Positions 1-5,898 of a DNA stretch of 6,840 nucleotides are shown one piece after another. Origin of the DNA: an uncultured Ruminococcus sp. (lineage in GTDB: Bacteria; Bacillota; Clostridia; UBA1212; UBA1255); contig CACZOW010000049.1 of NCBI GenBank assembly GCA_902782885.1, positions 1 through 6,840 of the forward strand. The letters are read 5' to 3'. The position numbers were made by a program, and so were the translations under genes. Under the pieces are notes generated by a model. That model saw only the letters and a list, made by a program, of their open reading frames with translations. It did no database searches and was not told the origin of the DNA. Within the stretch, counting starts at the first letter, position 1, and each line of letters opens with the position of its first letter.

Positions 1-34
1 GGTAAATGTCAAATAATGCCTGAGTAAATTGGCC

Positions 35-1216
35 TCATTCCCCTTTGCACTCGCGGAAGATCTCCCTGAACGCCTCCGCGCTGTTAAGGATCGTATCTTT
101 GCTCACGCAGTACGCCAGACGGAAATAGCCGGGATAGCAGAAGCCGCTGCCGGCCACCACGATGGTGCGGTGTTTGAGGGCGATCTCGGCGAAGCGTTTG
201 TCGTCGGGGATCGGGCATTTCGGGAAAAGGTAGAAGGCGCCCTGCGGCTTCAGGCATTCGAAGCCCGCGGCGGTGACGATGGCATACAGCATGTCGCGGC
301 GCTCGCGGTAGGCGTCGAGGCCGACGGAGCGGTCGAGATGGCCGACCACCGCCTTCTGGAAGAGCGCGGGAGCGTTGACGAAGCCCAGCGTGCGGTTTGA
401 ATAGATCAGCGCGGCTTCGAGAAGTTCCTTGTCGGGGAGATCCGGATTGACCGCCACGTAGCCGATGCGCTCGCCCGGGAGCGCGAGGGATTTACTGAAG
501 GAGTTGACGACGATGCTGTTCGGGAAGATGCGGGCAACGGACGGGACTTCCACGCCGTCGTACACGATCTTTACGTACGGCTCATCGGAGACAACGTACA
601 CCGGCGTGCCGAACTCCGCCTCCGCGTCCGCGAGAGCGTCGCGCAGGGCGAGCAGGTCCTCCTCGGGATAGACCGCGCCGGAAGGGTTGTTGGGAGAGTT
701 CAGGATGATTGCCTTCGTGCGGGGTCCGATGGCCGCGCGCACCGCGGGAACGTCGGGGCGGAAAGTGCCCGGCAGCGTTTTGACCGGTTTGACGGAGGCG
801 CCCTGATTGCCTACGTACGAATTGTACTCCATGAAATACGGGGCCAGCACGATCACTTCGTCACCGGGATCCAGCAGCGAGTGGAATACGACGGACAGGC
901 CCGCGGCGGCGCCCACCACCATCACGATGTCGTCGGCGGTAAACGCGCGTCCGCTCTGCGCTTTCATATATTCGGCAACGCGCGCCCGCACGTCCGGGAA
1001 GCCCGCGTTGGCCATGTATTTGTGGATGCCCGGTTCGGCGGCCAGGCGGCGGATGTCGTCGATCACTTCCGGATCCGGCTCGGGATCGGGGTTGCCCAGG
1101 GCAAAATCGTATACGTTGTCCGCACCGTACCTGGCTTTAAGCAGCGCGCCCTGCTCGAACATTGCCCGGATCATGGAACCGGACGAGAGCGCGGCGGTAA
1201 CACTTTTGGAAAACAT
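35..1216 (-). CDS. PLP-dependent class I/II aminotransferase (aspartate aminotransferase-like, substrate unproven)
   Basis: Fold-type I transaminase of 393 residues, full length for the family. It moves an amino group between an amino acid and a 2-oxoacid in the cytoplasm. Visible motifs: YDFALGNPDPEP near the N-terminus (36-47); YF near 127-128, stacking on the cofactor; NSPNNPSG (173-180); DEPY (211-214), where Asp211 pairs with the pyridine nitrogen and Tyr214 with O3'; SKSLALPGERIGY (241-253), with Lys242 as the Schiff-base lysine and Arg250 binding the phosphate; and FRLAY (365-369), with Arg366 as the likely substrate carboxylate arginine. The frame is open upstream to 1390, but that extension is Arg/Gly-rich, unlike the family, and lies wholly inside rpe. 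The ATG at 1216 has a GGGGGAG ribosome binding site 8 nt upstream and gives the usual start. It lies 5 nt after rpe, so it is probably in the same operon. The class is certain; aspartate specificity is only a guess. Confidence 0.93.
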   Translation of the reverse strand: MFSKSVTAALSSGSMIRAMFEQGALLKARYGADNVYDFALGNPDPEPDPEVIDDIRRLAAEPGIHKYMANAGFPDVRARVAEYMKAQSGRAFTADDIVMVVGAAAGLSVVFHSLLDPGDEVIVLAPYFMEYNSYVGNQGASVKPVKTLPGTFRPDVPAVRAAIGPRTKAIILNSPNNPSGAVYPEEDLLALRDALADAEAEFGTPVYVVSDEPYVKIVYDGVEVPSVARIFPNSIVVNSFSKSLALPGERIGYVAVNPDLPDKELLEAALIYSNRTLGFVNAPALFQKAVVGHLDRSVGLDAYRERRDMLYAIVTAAGFECLKPQGAFYLFPKCPIPDDKRFAEIALKHRTIVVAGSGFCYPGYFRLAYCVSKDTILNSAEAFREIFRECKGE

Positions 1217-1221
1217 TGACC

Positions 1222-1875
1222 TCACTCCCCCTTGAGCGTACGGATCACCGCGGCACGGTCGGACGCGCCGTACACCGCGGAACCGGCCACCAGCACGTCG
1301 GCGCCGGCAGCGACCACCTGTGCGTACGTCTTCGTATCCACGCCGCCGTCGACTTCGATATGCATATCCGGTCTTCCCGCCTTGACGCACATTTTGCGCA
1401 CGGCTTTGATCTTATCCGTGACCTGCGGGATGTACGACTGGCCTCCGAAGCCCGGGTTCACGGACATCAGCAGTACCATATCGATATCCGGCAGGATGTA
1501 TTTCAGCGTATCCTCCGGCGTTGCGGGATTCAGCGCCACGCCCGCGAGGCAGCCCTGCTTTTTGATGAGCTGCACGGTGCGGTGCAAGTGCACGCAGGCT
1601 TCCTGATGCACGGTGATTATATCCGCGCCGGATTTGGCGAATTCTTCGATATATTTGTCCGGATCCTCGATCATGAGATGCACGTCGAAGGGCAGTTTGG
1701 TGACCGGGCGCGCTTTTTTGATGACGGGCATGCCGAACGAGATGTTGGGCACGAAATGGCCGTCCATGACGTCGACGTGTATCCAGTCGGCGCCGGCGCG
1801 CTCTACGTCAACGATATCCTCTCCCAGTTTCGCAAAATCCGCGGACAATATAGACGGTGCTACCAGAATCTTCAT
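1222..1875 (-). CDS. rpe: Ribulose-phosphate 3-epimerase
   Basis: Cytoplasmic TIM-barrel enzyme of 217 residues that interconverts D-ribulose 5-phosphate and D-xylulose 5-phosphate in the non-oxidative pentose phosphate pathway. The sequence starts with the family-typical APSILSADF (6-14). The signature WIHVDVMDGHFVPNISFG (31-48) carries His33 and Asp35. DVHLMIEDP (64-72) gives His66, and EVDGGV (174-179) gives Asp176. These four are the metal ligands, and Asp35 and Asp176 are the acid/base pair. MSVNPGFGGQ (137-146) and VAGSAVYG (196-203) form the flexible and phosphate-binding loops. Length and motifs are complete. The ATG overlaps the rsgA stop as ATGA, and AAGGGG lies 8 nt upstream, so translation is probably coupled to rsgA. 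The position directly after rsgA is the usual one in Bacillota. D-allulose-6-phosphate epimerase (AlsE) is a paralogous alternative, but the context makes Rpe much more likely. Confidence 0.97.
   Translation of the reverse strand: MKILVAPSILSADFAKLGEDIVDVERAGADWIHVDVMDGHFVPNISFGMPVIKKARPVTKLPFDVHLMIEDPDKYIEEFAKSGADIITVHQEACVHLHRTVQLIKKQGCLAGVALNPATPEDTLKYILPDIDMVLLMSVNPGFGGQSYIPQVTDKIKAVRKMCVKAGRPDMHIEVDGGVDTKTYAQVVAAGADVLVAGSAVYGASDRAAVIRTLKGE
1225..1231 (-). promoter_or_regulatory. Ribosome binding site of the aminotransferase gene
   Basis: On the minus strand GGGGGAG lies 8 nt before the ATG at 1216 and overlaps the last codons and stop of rpe. It is the main reason to prefer this start over the longer open frame that runs back to 1390. 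Confidence 0.8.
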
Positions 1876-2825
1876 GTTGTCTTCCCCTTCTTGTATCTGT
1901 TCTTTTCACGGCTCTCCAGTTCACGGTAGAGCTTTATATATCTTTCATAGCGTTCCTGCGGAAACACTCCCGTACGGACCAGTTCCGTCACGAAGCAGTC
2001 CGGTTCGCCGGTGTGGCTGCAGTCCTGGAACCGGCATACGCCCGGATGGTCAACTATCTCCGGGTAGCAGTCCGCCAGCTCCCGCATCCCGATGTCCGCC
2101 AGTTCCAGCAGGCTGAAACCGGGCGAATCGATCACAAATGACGGTCTTTCCGTCAGGCCTTCCGCCACCGGGAACAATTCCGCGTGGCGCGTGGTATGGC
2201 GGCCGCGCTGCGTCTTTTCGCTGATGGCGCCGGTGGACATGAACGCGCCGCCGGTGAGCAGATTCAGGATCGTGGATTTGCCCACGCCGGATTGGCCGGC
2301 CAGCACGGAAGCAGCGCCGTCGAGCTCGGTTAGCAGCGGCGCGAGGCCGTGGGCGTCTTTATCCGCCGCCCGGGTGATCAGGCACGTGGCGGCCGACGCG
2401 TATTCGGCGGCAATGCGGGCCGCGGCGCCGGCGTCCTGATCGGCTTTGTTGATCACCAGCACGGGCCGGATCCCGGCGGTCCGGGCGGCGATCAGCAGCT
2501 TGTCCACCAGAAATAAATCGGGCGCCGGCGACGCGGAAGCGATCACCAGCACCATGTTGTCAACGTTGGCCACCTTAGGCCGCACCAGCTGATTGCGGCG
2601 CGGCGCTATGGCGTCGATCACCGCCTCGCCTTCGCGCCCGGTGAAAGAGAGCGTGACGTTGTCCCCGGTGACCGGGGTGCGCCCGTCCAGCCGTATGCTG
2701 CCCCGCAGCCGGCATTCGAGCGTGCGGCCTTCGCTGTATACGGTATACAGACCGCCCACACCTTTTAGGATCGTGCCTCCGGGAACGTTCCGCGCACCTC
2801 CGCCGTCAGCCGTATCCGCGCTCAT
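1872..2825 (-). CDS. rsgA: RsgA, circularly permuted GTPase for 30S ribosome assembly
   Basis: Ribosome-stimulated GTPase of 317 residues that acts in late maturation of the small ribosomal subunit (YjeQ/YloQ/CpgA family). An OB-fold spans about 17-75. The GTPase motifs come in the permuted order typical of the family: NKAD (126-129, G4), a G5-like TRAAD, then GQSGVGKST (177-185, G1), the RGRHTTRH switch (207-214, G2) and DSPG (233-236, G3). The C-terminal zinc-binding domain has Cys264, Cys269, His271 and Cys277. All key residues are present. The start at the ATGA overlap with the kinase is supported by GGAG 8 nt upstream; it gives about 16 extra residues, Gly/Ala-rich, before the usual TILKGVGGLYTV beginning, with no internal Met as alternative. 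Family knowledge: in B. subtilis this protein is a substrate of the neighbouring kinase; the reported target Thr appears to be Ala172 here. Confidence 0.97.
   Translation of the reverse strand: MSADTADGGGARNVPGGTILKGVGGLYTVYSEGRTLECRLRGSIRLDGRTPVTGDNVTLSFTGREGEAVIDAIAPRRNQLVRPKVANVDNMVLVIASASPAPDLFLVDKLLIAARTAGIRPVLVINKADQDAGAAARIAAEYASAATCLITRAADKDAHGLAPLLTELDGAASVLAGQSGVGKSTILNLLTGGAFMSTGAISEKTQRGRHTTRHAELFPVAEGLTERPSFVIDSPGFSLLELADIGMRELADCYPEIVDHPGVCRFQDCSHTGEPDCFVTELVRTGVFPQERYERYIKLYRELESREKNRYKKGKTT
1884..1889 (-). promoter_or_regulatory. Ribosome binding site of rpe within the rsgA 3' end
   Basis: On the minus strand AAGGGG lies 8 nt before the rpe ATG, inside the Lys/Gly-rich last codons of rsgA. 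The start and the rsgA stop share ATGA (1872-1875), again suggesting coupled translation. Confidence 0.7.
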
Positions 2826-5137
2826 TCTTTCTTCTCCGTGTAGTCGGCGGTCACCGTGATCTGACGGTATACCGTGCCGTTAAGGTAGATCGTGACTTTC
2901 ACAGGCATGTTGTTGACCGGCAGCTTCACGGAATACTTGACCGGGAAGGCCTTGCGCTCCACGCGCTCGTTGAACAGTATATCCGCAAACGATCCGGCGC
3001 CCACCATCTGCCGCGATTCGATGCGCACGTCAAAGGTGTCGCCCATCGTCGTCACGTCCGTGGGAAAATCCAGCGTCAGTTCTTTGTATGTGATCAGCAT
3101 GGACGCGTTGTAGAAGTACACTTCCACGGTCTCGCCCACATACACTTCGGTACCGGCGGGCGGATATTGGGCCACCACGGTATTAGAGGCGATGATCGGT
3201 GCGGGCGTGGGCGTCGGAGAAGGCGCCGCGGTAGGCACCTCGGTAGGCTCCGGCGTAGGCGTGGGAGACGGCGTATCGGTGGGTTCGGGAGACTCGGTAG
3301 GCTCCGGGGTCTCCGCGGGCTCGGGAGTCTCGGTTATCCGCGGCGTCGGCGTGGGCGGTTCCGTGGGCGGCTGCGTGGCGAAGGGATCCGGCGTTTCGGT
3401 GGGTTCCTCCGTCGGCGCGGGCGTCGGCGTGGGCGTCGCCACCAGGTCGGTGATGTCCGAGCCCGGATCGGGGTAGCCGCGGCGCAGCGCCAGACCTGCC
3501 AGGGAAAGCTGCATTGCCGCCTCGTCGTAAGTAAGTCCGATCAGGTTTGGCACGCGCACTTTTTCAGCCAGTTCGCCGGTGCTGTAGCATACGGTCACCG
3601 CGTCGCCCGGGGCAACGATAGCGCCCGCGGCCGGCATTGTCCGCACCACCGTCTGCGGCTTGTGGGACGCGCTGGCAACGCTCTGATAGCTCACGTTGAG
3701 GCCCAGCGAGGACAACGCCGATCCCGCCTCGCGGTAATCTTTGTCCACCCAGTCCTCCAGCACGAAGGAGTTGCTCAGGCTGGATACTTTCAGCGTCAAT
3801 ATATCCTTGCGCCCGATGACCTTGCCGCTCTCGACGCTCTGGCCCACTACGAAGCCGGTGGGATATTTGTCGCTGATGACCGGCTCCTGCACCACGTTGA
3901 TGCCCTTCTGCGCAAGCTCGCTCATCACCGCCTCCGCGTTCATGGCGGTGTAGTCGCCGACGGTGTACGAGACGGAGGTGAAGCGGGACATGTTGCCGTT
4001 CAGCTTGTTGAAGCGGTTGACCATGAAGAGTATGCCCGCGATGCCGAGGATGATGGCCAGCACGTACGCGAAAGTGGTCATCGTGACGCTGCGTACGATC
4101 TCGGCGCGGTTGATCTCCAGCTCCTGATCGGTATACGAACGTGCCTGACGCGGTTCTTCGGGCGCGTTCCGGCCGGCGCGGTCAACGGGCTCTTCCGTCT
4201 CTTCGCGGCGTATGATCAGCGGTGCGGAGAATTCGGTCTTTTCCAGGTTCTGTATATCCGCGGCGCCGTCGTCGCTGTTTTCGGGAGTGAGGAAGGAATA
4301 GGACGGGTTGGCCGCCACCATCTTCAGGCGCGCGTACATGTCGCGGGCGGTCTGGAAGCGTTCGGCGGGGTCTTTTTTCGTTGCCATCATCACCAGGTCG
4401 CTGACGCCGTACGGAATGTCGGGGTCAACGGTGTGCGGCGGTACGATATTGCCGTCAATATGCTTGAGCGCGATGCTCACGTGGGATTCGCCGTCGAAGG
4501 GCACGACGCCCGTCACCATCTCATACAGCGTGATGCCGATGGAATAGATATCGGAGCGCTCGTCCACGAAGCCGCCGCGGGCCTGCTCGGGCGAAAGATA
4601 ATGTACGGATCCGGCGCTGTCGCCCCCGGCTTTCCGGGTGCCTTCCGTGACGGCGCGGGCAATGCCGAAGTCCGTCAGTTTCACGCGGCCTTCATCGGTG
4701 ATCAGTATATTCTGAGGCTTGATGTCGCGGTGCACGATGCCGTGGCTGTGGGCGCAGTCAACGGCAGACAATATCTGCGCCACGATATTCAGCGCGGTAC
4801 GCCAGCCCATGGACTGGATCACGTTGATATACGCTTTTAACGTGATGCCCGAGATGAATTCCATGACTATGTACTGGACGTCCCCGTCCTGAGCATAGTC
4901 GTATATCTCCACGATATTCGGGTGGCGGAGGTTCTTGGTGGCTTCGACTTCGTTGCGGAACTGGCGTACGAACTCTTCATCCTCGGCGTATTCCTCCCGG
5001 AGCATCTTGATGGCAACGGTGCGGTCCTCCTGCAGGTCCGTGGCACGGTATACCAGGGACATGCCTCCGGTGCCTACCTTGCTGTCGAGCCGGTAGCGCC
5101 CTCCCAATATGATTCTGTCTGCTGCGTCTGTCTGCAT
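2822..5137 (-). CDS. prkC: PASTA-domain membrane Ser/Thr protein kinase, PrkC/PknB/Stk1 type
   Basis: Sensor kinase of 771 residues that phosphorylates proteins on Ser/Thr; in relatives the outside PASTA repeats bind muropeptides or lipid II. The cytoplasmic Hanks kinase domain spans about 14-272: glycine loop GTGGMS (22-27), ATP Lys44 in VAIK, helix-C Glu63, HRDIKPQN (136-143, catalytic Asp138), DFG (156-158), and an activation loop ending GSVHYLSPEQARG (176-188). A charged juxtamembrane linker (about 275-350) precedes one membrane helix (about 354-373). Outside are PASTA-like repeats at about 386-452, 455-519 and 525-677. The first two have degenerate starts. The third has a clear VPNLIGLTYDEA but is interrupted at 568-647 by a segment with about 30 Pro and 22 Thr in 80 residues. 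A last beta-rich domain (about 678-771) sits where PrkC/Stk1 proteins carry an Ig-like domain. It is longer than B. subtilis PrkC (about 650), mostly because of this linker. GGAG lies 9 nt before the ATG; the stop overlaps the rsgA start as ATGA. Confidence 0.97.
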   Translation of the reverse strand: MQTDAADRIILGGRYRLDSKVGTGGMSLVYRATDLQEDRTVAIKMLREEYAEDEEFVRQFRNEVEATKNLRHPNIVEIYDYAQDGDVQYIVMEFISGITLKAYINVIQSMGWRTALNIVAQILSAVDCAHSHGIVHRDIKPQNILITDEGRVKLTDFGIARAVTEGTRKAGGDSAGSVHYLSPEQARGGFVDERSDIYSIGITLYEMVTGVVPFDGESHVSIALKHIDGNIVPPHTVDPDIPYGVSDLVMMATKKDPAERFQTARDMYARLKMVAANPSYSFLTPENSDDGAADIQNLEKTEFSAPLIIRREETEEPVDRAGRNAPEEPRQARSYTDQELEINRAEIVRSVTMTTFAYVLAIILGIAGILFMVNRFNKLNGNMSRFTSVSYTVGDYTAMNAEAVMSELAQKGINVVQEPVISDKYPTGFVVGQSVESGKVIGRKDILTLKVSSLSNSFVLEDWVDKDYREAGSALSSLGLNVSYQSVASASHKPQTVVRTMPAAGAIVAPGDAVTVCYSTGELAEKVRVPNLIGLTYDEAAMQLSLAGLALRRGYPDPGSDITDLVATPTPTPAPTEEPTETPDPFATQPPTEPPTPTPRITETPEPAETPEPTESPEPTDTPSPTPTPEPTEVPTAAPSPTPTPAPIIASNTVVAQYPPAGTEVYVGETVEVYFYNASMLITYKELTLDFPTDVTTMGDTFDVRIESRQMVGAGSFADILFNERVERKAFPVKYSVKLPVNNMPVKVTIYLNGTVYRQITVTADYTEKKE
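2834..2837 (-). promoter_or_regulatory. Ribosome binding site of rsgA within the kinase 3' end
   Basis: On the minus strand GGAG lies 8 nt before the rsgA ATG, inside the final codons of the kinase (TEKKE). Together with the ATGA overlap (2822-2825) it supports translational coupling of kinase and GTPase. Confidence 0.75.
3197..3436 (-). repeat. Low-complexity Thr-Pro-Glu-rich coding repeat in the kinase gene
   Basis: This 240-bp stretch codes kinase residues 568-647, made mostly of TP, EP and TE units (about 30 Pro, 22 Thr and a dozen Glu). At DNA level the plus strand shows imperfect tandem GGCGTN-type units, clearest near 3201-3215, 3251-3264, 3341-3358 and 3418-3439. Frame is kept throughout. 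Such segments usually act as extended, wall-spanning or wall-associated linkers; here that is inference. Confidence 0.85.
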
Positions 5138-5146
5138 CGTTTACAA

Positions 5147-5150
5147 CTCC
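5147..5150 (-). promoter_or_regulatory. Ribosome binding site of the PASTA kinase gene
   Basis: On the minus strand GGAG lies 9 nt before the ATG at 5137, within the 32-nt gap between the phosphatase stop and the kinase start. The gap shows no hairpin or promoter that I can recognise, so kinase expression most likely depends on the shared transcript. Confidence 0.75.
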
Positions 5151-5169
5151 GTTGTTATTGTGCGCGCCG

Positions 5170-5898
5170 TCACAGCGCCACCACGACCGCCGTGATGTTG
5201 TCCCGGCCGCCTTTTTCGTTGGCCAGGTCAACCATTGCCTCCGCCGTTTCGGCAGGGTTCACGCAGTCGCTCAAAAATGATCCGATCTCTTCAAAGCTCA
5301 GCATTCCGGACAGCCCGTCGGAACAGAGCAGGAGTCTGTCCCCCGGATCGTACGTGTCGGTGAACATGTCGCCGGTGGGGCAGGAGAAAAAGCCGAGGCC
5401 GTTGGTGATGCGGTTGCTGCCGTACAGCTGTTTCGCTTCGTCGGCAGTGAAGCGGCCCGAGCGCACGAACTCGGCGTATATGGTGTGATCCACCGTCAGT
5501 TGGCGGAGGGCGCCCCGGGACAGCAGGTACGCCCGGCTGTCGCCAAAGTTCAGCGTGAATACGCGGTTCTCCGTGACGGCGCAGGCAACGAGCGTGGTGC
5601 CCATGTCGTTGTGCGCGGTCTCGTAGGCGTGGCGGATGATGGCTTCATTGGCGCTCTGTGCGGTGTGGCTGAGGAATTCCGCGGGTTCGGGCATGCGCTC
5701 GGTCTCGGTCAATTTCTGATAACTGTCCGCAAATACCTCCGCGGCGATCTCGCTGGCAACTTCGCCCGCGTACAGCCCCCCGACGCCGTCGGCGACCGCG
5801 AAAAGCGCAAAAGGAACATCAGGCAGGTTGGCCATGCAGAAATTGTCCTCGTTCAGCGAACGAAGCATTCCTTTATCGGTTTTCGCGCCGTACCTCAT
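5170..5898 (-). CDS. prpC: PP2C-family (PPM) Ser/Thr protein phosphatase, PrpC/Stp type
   Basis: Soluble metal-dependent phosphatase of 242 residues, the normal length for bacterial PrpC/Stp/PstP. It removes phosphate from Ser/Thr of the partner kinase and its substrates. PPM motifs occur in order: KTDKG near the N-terminus with NEDNF at 16-20; ADGVGG at 36-41; MGTT at 99-102; GDSRAY at 119-124; DHT at 137-139; CSDGLSG at 192-198; and GRDNITAVV at 231-239. Asp37, Gly38, Asp194 and Asp233 match the metal-binding residues, so it should be active. There is no membrane segment. The flap-like stretch at 147-169 reads LYGSNRITNGLG, where B. subtilis PrpC has a His-Pro before the KNVLT-like motif; this is a divergent loop, not a lost catalytic residue. 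The ATG at 5898 is chosen because the protein begins in family style (MRYGAKTD) and a GGAGG lies 9 nt upstream. The kinase gene follows 32 nt after the stop. Confidence 0.96.
   Translation of the reverse strand: MRYGAKTDKGMLRSLNEDNFCMANLPDVPFALFAVADGVGGLYAGEVASEIAAEVFADSYQKLTETERMPEPAEFLSHTAQSANEAIIRHAYETAHNDMGTTLVACAVTENRVFTLNFGDSRAYLLSRGALRQLTVDHTIYAEFVRSGRFTADEAKQLYGSNRITNGLGFFSCPTGDMFTDTYDPGDRLLLCSDGLSGMLSFEEIGSFLSDCVNPAETAEAMVDLANEKGGRDNITAVVVAL

Noticed and set aside
1..34. Possible terminator downstream of the aminotransferase
   Set aside because: The stretch is AT-richer, but only 4-bp pairings (TGAG/CTCA) are visible and no T-run follows on the minus strand, so I cannot call a terminator within the window.
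9..38. Nine-codon open frame starting at an ATGA overlap with the aminotransferase stop (minus strand)
   Set aside because: Too short, with a stop after nine codons and no support. The ATG is likely chance.
1217..1390. N-terminal extension of the aminotransferase frame by 58 codons
   Set aside because: Arg/Gly-rich, unlike the family, fully inside rpe, and without a good ribosome binding site; the start at 1216 has one.
1216..1929. Plus-strand open frame of 237 codons opposite rpe
   Set aside because: His- and Arg-rich product without family motifs; the opposite strand holds a complete rpe with all catalytic residues.
3167..4840. Open frame of 557 codons on the plus strand, opposite the kinase gene
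   Set aside because: Its product is Arg/Gly/His/Val-rich low-complexity sequence, with no recognised motif. It mirrors the codon pattern of the kinase, including the Pro/Thr repeat read backwards, and the kinase is unmistakable. A shadow of GC-rich coding DNA.
5138..5169. Possible promoter between phosphatase and kinase
   Set aside because: Only 32 nt, with no recognisable -35/-10 pair; it holds the kinase ribosome binding site and nothing else visible.
4977..5231. Minus-strand open frame of 84 codons across the phosphatase-kinase junction
   Set aside because: It overlaps both confirmed genes in another frame, is Arg/His-rich, and has no motif.
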